Assembly (NCBI GenBank): GCA_026075535.2
Contig: AP026541.1
Coordinates: 13,020,001 to 13,084,000 of the forward strand
Origin: Tricholoma matsutake
Taxonomy: Eukaryota > Basidiomycota > Agaricomycetes > Agaricales > Tricholomataceae
Direction: 5' to 3'
Length of the DNA: 64,000 nt
The notes under the pieces were generated by a model that was not told the origin of the DNA, did no database searches, and saw only the letters and a list, made by a program, of their open reading frames with translations. Position numbers and translations under genes: made by a program. This document shows positions 44,701 through 55,645 of the stretch, one piece after another; position 1 is the stretch's first letter; every line of letters begins with the position of its first letter.

Positions 44701-46528
44701 CAATATGAAAATTGATTTGTTCTTCAAGAATATCCTTGAGAATCCTAGACACTACAAGAATTTTGTATTGGATGATGGACTCATATACATCAAAATGAAT
44801 GATAGGAACTTACTGTGCATTCCTAAGTTGCATGTTCAGGGATGGAACATTCGTGAGATTGTAATTGCTGAGGCACATTCATTATTAGCCCATTTGGGAG
44901 CTAGTAAAACCCTAGCTTACCTTAGGGACAACATGTGGTGGAAGGATATGACTTCTGATACTACATTCTACTGCCAGTCTTGTGTGACCTGTAGACGGAG
45001 TAAACCATCAACACAAAAACCCTATGGATTATTGAATCCATTAGATGTACCATCATACCCATGGGAATCAATAGGAGTCGATTTCATGGGGCCATTACCT
45101 GAGTCTAGGAATAGGAATGGTACCTTTAATTCTATAATGGTCATAATATGTTTGCTTACCTCAATGGTACATCTGATTCTGAGTTGCAAAAATTATAATG
45201 CACGCCAAATTGCCGAATTAATGTTTGACGAAGTCTATAAACTTCATGGATTGCCAAAATCTATAGTTAGCGACTGAGACGTCCTCTTTACCAGTACATT
45301 TTGGCAACATCTTAATAAACTGTTTGGTACCTGACTCAGAATGTCAAGCACGTACCATCTGCAAACTGATGGTGCAACTGAGCACACTAATCGAACTGTG
45401 ATGCAGATGTTAAGGCAGTGCATCAATGAGAAACAGACAGATTGGGTGACAAAATTACCTGCGATAGAGTTCGCTATCAATTCGGCTAGATCTGCAAGTA
45501 CAGGATATGCACCATTCTTTTTGAATACTGGGCGTATGCCCAGATCCATGATCTGGGACTCTGCTAAACAAAACGAGTACCCAGGAGTCAGGAATTTTGC
45601 TATGCAACAAAAATTGGTGTTGATGGCTGCGCATGATAGTATCTTGGGTGCTCGTGTCAATCAGATTCGATCAGCTAATAAGAAAAGACAAGTCGCACCT
45701 TTTAAGAAGGAAGATCTCATATACCTGTCCTCAAAAAATATTACATTTCCTAAGGGATTGGCAAGGAAATTGATTCTGAAGTTCCTAGGCCCTTACCGAA
45801 TCCTAGAAGACTATGGGAATGGATCATTCCAAGTCGAGCTACCAGTCCATCTGAAACAGAGGGGCGTACATGACATCTTTCATGCATCGTTATTGAGAAT
45901 ACATGTTCCTAACGATGATTGCTTGTTTCCTGGTCGTCTAGACACCCAATTAGGAAATGCTGAGGGGACCAAAGGTGAATGGGCAGTGGATCATATTCTC
46001 GGACATGCAGGATCAAGGATTAACTCCACATTTGAAATTCAGTGGAAGACCAGGGACGTTACCTGGATGCCATATTATCAAGTTAGCCATTTACATGCTC
46101 TTCAGCAGTATTTTGAATTACTGGGTAATACCAATGTTTCCCATCTTGGGGAAGGCAAAGGGAAACCACCATCGGATGATCCACAGACTTTCATTGGAAA
46201 TGTAGAATCAGGCCGCCGACCTGCAATTAAAAGAAAGGCAAATCGACCCCAGTGCCACAAGTTACGGCTAAATCAATCCCCCTGGCAAGACCAGCCTACC
46301 TATGAAGTCAACCAATTTCTAAACACTACTAGCAAGTGTCGCCTCTATCCTACACCAGTCCTGACTGATAAATTTTTGTGTATTCCTTGCAAAGCGCGTG
46401 GCCATGTACACAGGTTGTGTTCTTCTCCACTGGGTATCCCCCACCTGGTTTCACCTAGAGAACAATGGCGACATTGGGACCTCCCTTTGCATTCATGGAG
46501 GACAACTCGACGCTTACCTAGAATATGA
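41779..46528 (+). pseudogene. Element C Pol with chromodomain-like region and C-terminal zinc knuckle
   Basis: Protease ALLDSGSLGDFM (about 42400), reverse transcriptase TVVDLRSQNANTLK, SSLDLKDAYEQIWI and YLDNIVVYS (YLDN, not YLDD), RNase H YLIMDGCATGIAGVV and ITDHKGL, the H2C2 integrase zinc domain (HSLLAHLG .. CQSCVTCRRSK), catalytic integrase GVDFMGPLPES and TDGATEHTNRTV, then EWAVDHILGH..FEIQWKTRDVTWMPYY (chromodomain-like, 45979-46125). Near 46378-46419 CIPCKARGHVHRLC is a CCHC knuckle at the far C-terminus. Stops are almost all TGA (42031, 42847, 43598, 44519, 45275); there is a frameshift at about 43335 and a locally shifted stretch 44630-44712. Confidence 0.9.
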
Positions 46529-47143
46529 CGCGATGCTCCATATGGGAGAACAGAAACTAACTGTTCCCATCGATACACTCAGTTTGCCCAGATATTCAAT
46601 GCGGCACCCAGAGTGCCAGTCAATTTTGTCTATATCAACGGAAACAAGACCTTGATGGGATCAGGTCCGAAGCCAGATCGCGAGGTGTTCAAGGTATCTC
46701 CCTGCGACCTTTACAGTGTCCGACAGGTCGCGCCATGAGGAAGCCAGTTCCTTTTGCCAAGTCGAGCTGGGATTATGACACAGATGTTGTGGCGGAACAC
46801 CGAGAACACTTCCCAGAGTCATCGAAATGGGCCCAATTCGTACGAGGACAATTTGGGAATAGAGCCAGTGCATGGGAAAAGACAGTGTTACAACGATTGC
46901 GAGTTTCTGCCTTATCGTGAGGCGTCTGTGGCTGCGTCGAGCTCAGGGATCACTGATGATCTCAACAGTTTTGATTTGGAACCACTTACCACTCCTCCCA
47001 ATGACCAAACCACTTTCCCTGACCCCATTTTGACTTCTTTATCTGCGCAAGATCAGGTTATGAAGGATACCCTTTCTGGAAGTGTTTCTAATGTGAAGGC
47101 TGCTGGAGTTTCAGCTAAAGGGAAGGGGAGGAAGAAGGATTAA
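46529..47143 (+). pseudogene. Element C 3' tail, coding-like
   Basis: Between Pol and the purine tract, coding-like plus-strand pieces remain in different frames: APRVPVNFVYINGNKTLMG (46600-46660) and EASVAASSSGITDDLNSFDL to GKGRKKD with TAA at 47141-47143. It could be the end of Pol or a separate third frame. No domain recognised. Confidence 0.45.
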
Positions 47144-47170
47144 GTGTGAGATGTCGTGAGAACGACATCT

Positions 47171-47180
47171 GGAGGGCGGG
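47171..47180 (+). promoter_or_regulatory. Element C polypurine tract
   Basis: GGAGGGCGGG directly before the 3' LTR. Confidence 0.65.
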
Positions 47181-47518
47181 TGTAAGGATAGCATGATCCA
47201 GGTGATGCATGCTCCAGTATTTTCCTTATCATCTATCCATTCCATTATTTCATTTATTTCGTCTCTATGGTTTCTTTCCTTTTCTTTTACCCTATCTCTT
47301 CTCATACGATGACTTATCTGTATTTCCAATTCCCTGCTGCTTACTACTTGACAACGAGCTGCACTCTTTATTTAGATACCCAACAAGCCCAAATTCTTAC
47401 TTATATAAATGAACAGTTTTGTAACTAGTAGAAGAGAATTCAGAGCCCATTAAACTGTCTATCAAGTGACATTAGAACTTAGTGTGCTAGAACCGTGATT
47501 TGTCATGCTTATATCACA
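47181..47518 (+). repeat. Element C 3' LTR (338 bp)
   Basis: Pairs with 38694-39034 and is followed by GTTGT. Confidence 0.95.
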
Positions 47519-47699
47519 GTTGTGACGCATCATACTGTTAGACTGTTAATTGACTAATTGACGCGCCAGCCAAAAAATGTGATTACACATGACTTTCTGA
47601 GATGCCGTTGGAGGCTGAAAAAGACCAACCGTTAAGGTGTGACTTATAGAAAGCAGACATCAGACACGAGATATCCGAGGCACGAAGGTTGAAAACGAG

Positions 47700-48451
47700 T
47701 GGCTACAATCTGCCTTTGGGAGACTACTATAGGTGACATACCACAATGTGTGGCTCCCATTACACCACTTACTTCAACATCCACCACGATGACTCCCATG
47801 CCCACCACACAACCAGATAACACCGCCAGAGGCTACAAACAACCAATGCGGCACAAAACACAGGCCCAAAATAATGTTGACGTCGTTTTGGGCCCCAGGT
47901 AAGTTTTCATCTTAGTTTAACTGTACTTACTAACATATTTTTTCATTGATTTAGGTTTTATGTTACTACGACACAGTGAGCTCAATATGACCCACATATA
48001 GCAATGGAACCCACAAGGACAACAGGCAATGGCACCTAGGAACGGCAAACACACAAGACTGCAATGGCAAATGAGACTGCAAATGAGACCAAGAAAACAA
48101 AGATGCCAGCTGATTGGAGAGGGGAACAGCGCCGCCAACACCAGGTAAGCACCAACAATGACCCATCTACCACCCCCACTAACTGCCCCGCTTCTCCAAA
48201 CAGCACCACGATGATGACAGGAAGACCATGACAACCCAGACATGGATGATAGGAAGGGGACAACAATGTGGCAGCACACTGTAGATGAAGACCAAGAACA
48301 GGAACAGGAACAGGAACAACAGCAGTAGTAGACAATGACGATGATGAAGATGAGGACCGGGAGGAGGATGACAACAGTGAAGAACAACAACAACAACAAC
48401 AACAACAACACCACCATCACCACCCACCCCACCCTCAAATCGTTGCTCTGT
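47700..48451 (+). pseudogene. Degraded spliced locus carrying the GGGCCC exon unit
   Basis: An exon ending in hairpin GGCCCAAAA..TTTTGGGCCCCAG (about 47860-47898) runs into a textbook intron 47899-47954 (GTAAGT, branch TACTAAC 47928-47934, TTTAG). A second intron-like block is 48145-48203 (GTAAGC, branch CTAAC, ACAG). Downstream, acidic and Gln/His-rich coding-like sequence (DNDDDEDEDREEDDNSEE, then a CAA/CAC run at 48384-48425) ends near 48570. Frames do not join cleanly, so I take it as a decayed gene. The first exon resembles the units at 2040-2450 and 12905-12981. Confidence 0.4.
48384..48411. repeat. (CAA)n microsatellite
   Basis: About nine consecutive AAC/CAA triplets, followed by CAC triplets. 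Confidence 0.9.
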
Positions 48452-49223
48452 TGTCCCGGTGCCGGCTAGAGTGGCCGCCTGTCGCATCGTTAAATTATAG
48501 AAGGCCTCACTGTCTAAATGCAGTGCACAAATTGGCGACCTGTGTCATTGATGCAAACGAAGCCCGATTTTATCACCATCCCCTACCCACATAAACCATT
48601 TATCAATCACTACCCATATCCTCCCAATGTTGACCGCTATGTCACACCATGTATTTCTCACCCTTGATTCTTCAACATGCTCATTCAATTTGTGCACTCA
48701 TGGCCACATCACCCAGTCATGTCACCCAGCCACATCATACTTTGCCAGTTCACCGTCAGACAGTCGTTCAATCCAGGCTGTTGCATTTATGCTTTCATTT
48801 TATTCAAGAACACCCTTCCTTTTTTTAACCCTTTCAACAATCGCTCAATACACTCACAGATGGCCACGTCACCCAGCCACATCGTACTGTGCATGTTCAG
48901 TCCAGTCCACACTGTTGGGTTGAATGTTTCTACACCTTTCACTTCACGTTCCCTAATTTTTAACCTTTATTTTTCATTTCTTATGTGGTTGTTGCCAGCC
49001 GGTAGCTTTTCCCATTGGGTTTTTGATGCACCCATGACTGAGGATTTCATATCTGCCTTACTTCATACTACCTACCTTTATTTCTACTTATATGTTTGCC
49101 ATCTGAAGAGGTGTCCATAATATTGGTCCATCGAGGCATGTCCTTAGCTCTAGTTAGCATAGGCGGATATCAAGGAAGTAACAAGTAACAATGACTGGGA
49201 GCATGGTGAGCACCCACGGCACA
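48452..49223. other. No secure gene; two imperfect direct repeats
   Basis: A segment ATGGCCACATCACCCAGTCA (near 48700) recurs as ATGGCCACGTCACCCAGCCA (near 48860), about 155 bp apart, with similar following sequence. Otherwise nothing is recognised. Confidence 0.45.
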
Positions 49224-49378
49224 TAGTGCTGTGCTTGGCCCGGCCTCAGGCCATGAGCCAAGCCAAGCCAGGCCCAAATAGGCCAAGCCAAGCCAGGCCG
49301 TGATGATGGCTTCATAGTGGCTTTGGCCCGGCTTGCATGTTTGAAAAGCCAAAGCCAGGCCGTCAGGCTGCAGCTTTT
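49224..49378. mobile_element. hAT-like terminal fragment
   Basis: Begins TAGTGCTGTGCTTGGCCCGG and is dense in AGCCAAGCCAGGCC and GGCTTTGGCCCGG repeats, like the ends of the 17007-18589 hAT element. No matching second end or duplication found. Confidence 0.4.
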
Positions 49379-49779
49379 CAGTAAGCTATATCAGTGAGCT
49401 ATATTCTCAAATATACTACATGTAATTAGTACCATTGGATACATTCATCGAACCTTACACAAAGTTGCAGCTATACAGTAGGCACCATGTAGTCTCGATA
49501 CCAACCTCCACTACGATTTTGAAGACAATCGTTCAAAATGATATGGAGTCTGGATTTTGATGTGGGGTTGTAGTAGGGATTGACTCGGACCTTGAAAAGG
49601 TCGCCACGGCAGAGCACGGCAGCTGAGTAACCCAAAGAATCGGCGATGTGAATCTCAATGTTGGCTGCACTGATCTCTTATCACATTGATAATCCAAGTC
49701 GCACAGTGTTTAGTTGCACATTTATTTCTCCACTTTCTTGTATACTTGAGTCGACAACAGTAACCTGCATTCTATACCA
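49379..49779. other. No gene seen
   Basis: Upstream of the DUF6589 pseudogene; nothing recognisable. Confidence 0.5.
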
Positions 49780-52700
49780 ATGGAGGAGGCTGTTGACACT
49801 GATGACATGCCATGTGATGATGATCTCCTGCAATTCAACCACCAACCTGCAAGTTCGTTGAACGCCCACCATTCCAGACAGTATTCCTATACCTGGGTTG
49901 TGCCGTTAGGAGTAGGAAGAACTATTTCAGGGTTTCCAGAGGTGAAGTTACACAAATTGTGTCTCACATCCAACTCATGTGAGTTAAACACTAGAATGTT
50001 GCAGACAGACACAATCCCTACATTGTAACACCTACTTGTCCTATCAACAGCTTTCCATTACACTACCACACCCCAACGTATCCACCTTTCCCTCCACCTG
50101 ATGATTTTACACCAAGTTACCCTTTGTGTCCAAGGCCCAAATCTCCTCTGGTTTCCACCCCACAGATTCCTCGTTTGGGATCTTCTGATGTCATTCCCAG
50201 TCTGACAGATACCAAAAAGATGGAAGCTAAGTTTGTGGCTCGTTTGTTTGATAATATACTCCTGGGAACTATCCATGGCCACTGAACTCGTGCAATATTC
50301 AGATGGCCCATTGATGTCACGGTTGAAGACCGTCTACTTGTTGTTCTTAGATGCATGAAGAATGCTGGCTTCGACACCATTGGTGAATTACTTGCTGCCA
50401 TGTTTTCTAAGGAATTATGGGGTTCAGAATCAACTCGGCATCTAACTGTGTCTCACAGTGTTGCTGCCTTTCTTCGTTGCCAGTCAATTGATCCACATCA
50501 ATTCCCAGTAGCGATTGTTGATGCTATGTATCACCATCCAAGCTCGCAGACCTTTGTCAATTGCATTCCATCACCTCCACAGTTCAATGTCCCACAATAT
50601 GCATGTCCACCCTCTGAGCGTCTTCTCCCAGATGATCATCTACTAGCCAAGAACACAACGCGAAATGCCCTCCTCGCTTGGTCCCTTTCAAGGGTGTTGC
50701 ATCATGTCAACAAGGAAGTGGATGCTTTGCTTCATCCATCACATGGCCTTACATGGTTGTCAACTGCAGACCATAAACTGTCGTGGTGTACCATTATAGA
50801 TTGGAGCCTCACTCAAGCTCAGGAAACCATTGCCAACCAGTCCCCAATGATATTTGCCATGCTGACAACGATCTCTGTTGGTCGACGTGCATGGAAACAG
50901 CTTAGAGGGGCAACAAATTCAATTCTTATGGATACTGAATCGATGTCTGAAGATCAAACATCGAGACATTTTGAAGAGAGTTCGGATGAAGAAGACACAG
51001 CTCCACCTGTTGAGCCAGGACAGACCAAAGATACATTAAGTGCTGGTGTCCCCAAAGGCATGTGACATGATCCCTGGCTTGTATGCAATATCTTCTCTGC
51101 TGCATATTTGGACTTATAGGTTCTACAGGGTGCTACGGTATCATTGCTTGTGCTTCTTTACTTCCGGTACCAATTTGCATTGCTCTTCCCAATGCTGATT
51201 GGCCTATTCCTCTTCACTTGTAATGCAAACTGAGACATCTTTGCAGTACTTGGTCGTGTGGGGCTCTCTGTTGCCTACAGCTCAGTCCTTTCCACTCTTC
51301 ACACTTTAGCTGCAGATTCCGATATCCTTTTGAGAGTCTGGGGTGCCACGACAGAAATCGGGGAGCCAAGATTCCTCTTTCTTTTTGATAATGTCAACAA
51401 GATGCAGCATGCATGGCAATCAATTATTGGATGGGAAGATGAAGTAAAAAGTGGTACTGCAGCAACTCTGATCAAGCTCAAAGATGTTCCTCCAGGTGCA
51501 ATGTTAGCTGAGCCTCTTCTGAAGAACTCGAAGGAGAAAGTACGCAGCAAGCTCACTGTTGAGATGCTTGTGGATGACATTGACTGGGCACACATTGAAA
51601 GTATTGGAGCAACTACAGTTTTATGCGTATGGACAAAACATGTTTCAGGTCTTGCAAAATTCCACTCTGTTGTCGAATCATGCTTCTCTACTACTTATGC
51701 AAAGCACCCACTTCAATTATGGAAAAGTGAAATCCATCCTATGTGTACCACAGACATCAATGAGGCAACAACGACCGGGGTGGCCAGTGTTCTGTATAAC
51801 TTAATCAGCCAGCTAGGAATAGTGGGAAGCTGGCTGAACAAGTATGTTGTACTGGTATGCGGTGACCAATTGAGCGTTGACTGGATTCTGAAGGTCAAAC
51901 TCTACATGGGGAAAGCAGCAACGACATACAATCGCCATGACTGGGCCCTGCCAGTCATTCAGCTGTGGCATATGAAGTGGGCCTTGCAGAAATGTATCTT
52001 CTGTCTTCACTGGTGGGATAATGCTGGGAAGGAAATTTTCGGTTTACATCATGACTGTGATCTACTCGGGCGTGGCAAATTCAATCCTGTCAAGTGTGAT
52101 TTCTACCCAGCGCATCATATTCTTGAGGATCGGTTTGATGCTCTGATTTTAGATGCTCTATGGTACATATATTCTTGTATTGAACTATGGTGGAATACCT
52201 TACCAAAGTTATATGGCAGGATTATGTGCAAGGAGCGGACAAAAATAGTCCAGCCTCGAACAAACAAACTTCTTGAGGGACTCGAGGAATATTTTTTGGA
52301 GAAAGGACCCTTTCATACTATCATGCTTGATGCGCTTCTTGAACTGACAGAACAGGTATATAACCATTACATGTGCAATGCTGCACATGAGGCTGCACTT
52401 GGATATGGAGATCGTGATCCTGCTCTGTATGGATCTCTAACCATGTCCAATGAAATGGACAGTGTTCCAATGCCAGCCAATAAAGAATCTCAGTCCTCAT
52501 CAATACCACCTGGTCAGACAAAGAAGCGGGGTAAGAAGACAACTGCAGTCCGTAATTTCTCGCAGGGAGACCAGACCCTGGCAACCACGATCAACTTCCT
52601 TCGCATCACATTCTGGTATCTCAAAATGTGTGCTGCTGCTGCAGAAGGTGATATTGGCCATATTTTTGAGATTATCAAGGTCTGTTTGCTCAGCTTTCAT

Positions 52701-53391
52701 GACAGTTGATCATGATGACTTAATGTGCATATCACTTTAGCTATTATGCTTTTCTTTCTGGGGGGCAGGGTCAACAAACTAAGGGAATGAGCTTCTTGAG
52801 CTGGTGTGTAACTTTTTGCTTGAATTTCCACCTGCTCTAAAGACAGCAATTCTCAACAACTATTTGGTCAACCCTTTGGGTCTTCATGGTCACTGGCTCG
52901 AGCTTGATCTGCTTCAGGAGCATTTCAACTTCTGGATCAAACAACTTTTCAACTCAAAAAGTCATGATTTTGATGCAAGGCATCTTGCCGAAGTGGTTAG
53001 TCTCAACATAAGTGGATTCAGCACACTACGCGACCGTTTTCCAGGATTATTTGGTGCAAAAAAAAATAGTCACCGACACACAGATGCTAGCAAAAGGGAT
53101 GACATTGATGCGCTTGGGGTACACTACCATCACGATAAGATTCTCTCATTCATCTCCAAGCGTGACCAAGTTTACTCTGTCCAAGATGAATTTGCTGCAG
53201 GATATGACATTCTTTCTGGAGGGCAGCTCTGTACATTTTTAGATCGCACCATCGGAGGTGAATTTAACGTGGACGACTCATCTTTTGCTACTGAGAATGA
53301 TGATGAATGTGTGCCAGGAAATCCAATTATATTGTTGAATGGTGTGATGGGTATTGATCTATTTATTGGAGAAGATATCTCAACATATTAG
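49780..53391 (+). pseudogene. DUF6589-family protein, degraded
   Basis: A putative start (MEEAVDTDDM) lies at 49780. Coding continues in the frame containing IPRLGSSDVIPSLTDTKK, with TGA at 50283-50285 (expected Arg), to 51065, then DPWLV.. and, past another TGA near 51231, to the core 51258-52680: FLFDNVNKMQHAWQ, GTAATLIKLKDVPPGA, VLVCGDQLSVDWILK, PVIQLWHMKWALQKCIFCLH. A possible intron is 52680-52739; the last exon to 53391 has LLEFPPALKTAILNNYLVNP, and a TAA near 52782 also breaks it. DUF6589 proteins are widespread in Agaricomycetes and often repeated; GDQLS and LWHLKW-type motifs suggest a nuclease/transposase-like core, but this is inference. Confidence 0.72.
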
Positions 53392-53538
53392 ATTAATGTA
53401 TGTTTTCATTTTCTTTGTTTGATCAAGATCTCTTTGTGGACATGGAGTGAAGTGGAGATGCACATCGTTTCAAGGTGGTACACCTAGTTGGTGATGGGAC
53501 CACCAGGTTGGATCCAAGAACCAGGTGAACACGGCTCT

Positions 53539-54244
53539 TGTCAAGAACTGTTCCTCACCCAATTGGAACCCACATCCATCTGACTCTTTCCCGCATGTCG
53601 AACATGACTTTTGTCTATGCCTCCCAATTTCATTCCTGGCCACCTTGCACTGCCCACGCTGCTGTGCATCAGGCTGCCTTGTACAGCATCCACAGCTGCC
53701 TTTCCAAGGCTGCCATCTCTATTGCAAATTTGACTATGGATTCCTGTGCGGCTCCCATAGGTAATTTATCTATGCAGTCAAGACACTGCCGCAGTCTTCA
53801 TTCCGGTTCCACATTATTCCGGACTACAGTATTTAAGCTTAGTTAGTTTCGCCTTGTATTCCCCAGTTTGTATATCGACATAGACTCGACTTTACCCTGC
53901 CAATCTAAAACCTCCTTCTACTCCAACCCCTGTCCTCTAAGAGTCTGAACTACATTCGACTCAACCTCTAGTCTCCCTCCGAAGTTCTAGTCTCATCTGA
54001 ACTCAACCTAAGTCCCTCCGTACTCCTCCCCGCATTTACCCGCACTTTCCCGCTCCTACCTCTAAACCCTCGACTTGAAATTAGGACACCAGACGAGGTG
54101 AAGGGCACAGCTTCTTACAAGCTGAAGCCAAGTCCTTTCCATTCCCCCTCCTGCAGAATCTGCATCGACCCAACAATCTCCTGCTATCATCACCCACAGT
54201 GTCTGGATGGATTCTGAAGTGGCCTCTAGGATCAGTTCTTAACA
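53539..54244 (+). repeat. Chromovirus B 5' LTR (706 bp)
   Basis: Starts TGTCAAGAACTG, ends TTCTTAACA. Homologous to the A LTRs. Confidence 0.93.
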
Positions 54245-54284
54245 GTATATATGAACTCACACTTCACTCGTCCATTTCCTCTCT

Positions 54285-55645
54285 ATGACCCCTACCGAGA
54301 CCCACCAGCACACAACAAGAAACTCCCAACACACCAGTACTATTCCAGGGATCTCTGCAATCCAGCGATCCACCCTTTCTGACCCTCGACCTGCCACTAC
54401 TTTTGGAGTGTCTTCCAGACCCTCAAACATCTTTCGACAAATTGGCTCAGGAGCTCCCTCAATCAGTGCCAACCTCATGTCCGCCCATGCCCAGCAACCT
54501 TCCAGCAACCCAGAAGGTTTTTGATCAAGAACTCCCCTTGAGTATGTAGGAGGCATCAACCAGCCTGAACCCTTTGGGTTGGAAGATCCTGGTCTAGAGG
54601 GCAGACCCTAGTGGTCCTGATGGCCCTGGGGGTGACCCCGATCCCAATGATCCTGAGGATCAACCTCCCACGGGGGAAAACCCTGACCCAGGGGATAGGT
54701 TCATAGATGTCCTTTACAACCTCTCGGAGAGTATCTGCACCCTTTGTCAGAATAACACACCCAAGACCGAAAAAATCAAAGTTTGCGACCCCAACACTTT
54801 CGACAGTGCCAATCCAAAGAAACTTAGAGACTTCTTAGTCTCCTGCAATCTTCATTTCCGTGACTGTCTGCACGTATTTTCCTCTGATGAGAAAAAGATC
54901 ATATTCATCCTTTCTTATCTTAAGGGATCAGCTCTCAGTTGGTTTGAGCCTGGTCTGAATGACCCAACAGATTCTGCACACTGGATGTGGGACTACAAAG
55001 CTTTCCTCACCAAGCTGGAAAGCAACTTTGGTCCGCACAACCCGGTTGGAGATGCAGAAAAAGCTCTCTCTGATTTAGCAGTGAAGAAACATGAAATATA
55101 ATGTTGACTTCTGGGAATTAGCTTCTAGGGTCAACTGGAATGAAGCAGCCCTTCGCGGCCGCTATTTCTGCAGTCTTCCGCTCCGGCTTCGCATAGAAGT
55201 TCTCTGGGGTGGTAAACCCAATACTCTCGCAGAACTGCAGTTGAAAGCGCAGGACAGCGACGACATCTACTGGATGCAAGAAGATGAATCCCATTTCGAA
55301 ACAAAGAATTCCAGTAACATCACTAACTCTAGTTGGAAGGACTCTTCAAAAAGCCCTTCCCCATTGACAAACCAAGCATCTTCAAACTCTGCCTGCAGTA
55401 ACACCTCCAATCAGCAGTCTTCCACGACAAAGAACACTTCCCGGGACAAGCCCAAGTCGTCCATCTCCGATAAGTTGGGGAAGAATGGCAAGCTTACTGG
55501 GGAGGAACGAGAACATCGCATGAGAGAACGACTTTGTCTCTACTGTGGTGAGGAAGGGCACGTAGCAGGAAACTGCCCAAAATCCAAAGCCACAAAAGCC
55601 CATGCATCCACTGTTGTTCCTGAGACTACAGACTTGGAAAAATAG
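54285..55645 (+). pseudogene. Chromovirus B Gag
   Basis: Starts MTPTETHQ at 54285. It keeps CGA arginines at two places where A has TGA, but carries its own TGA at 54522, shifts around 54600, and a deletion near 55092 that changes frame. The capsid domain and zinc knuckle CLYCGEEGHVAGNC are as in A. It ends at TAG 55643-55645 in TTGGAAAAATAG. Confidence 0.88.

Larger units (their letters stand above)
38694..47518 (+). mobile_element. Ty3 element C, full length, single Gag-Pol frame
   Basis: LTRs 38694-39034 and 47181-47518 start TGTAAGGATAG and end TATATCACA; exact duplication GTTGT (38689-38693, 47519-47523). The purine tract GGAGGGCGGG precedes the 3' LTR. Gag and Pol lie in one frame up to a 1-bp shift near 43335, and the rest continues in the next frame. 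Many TGA stops interrupt it. It is a different family from A/B and from D. Confidence 0.95.

Noticed and set aside
47917..48438. Minus-strand 173-residue hydrophobic frame
   Set aside because: It is the reverse of CAA/CAC and acidic-coding repeats; the Leu/Val runs come from low complexity.
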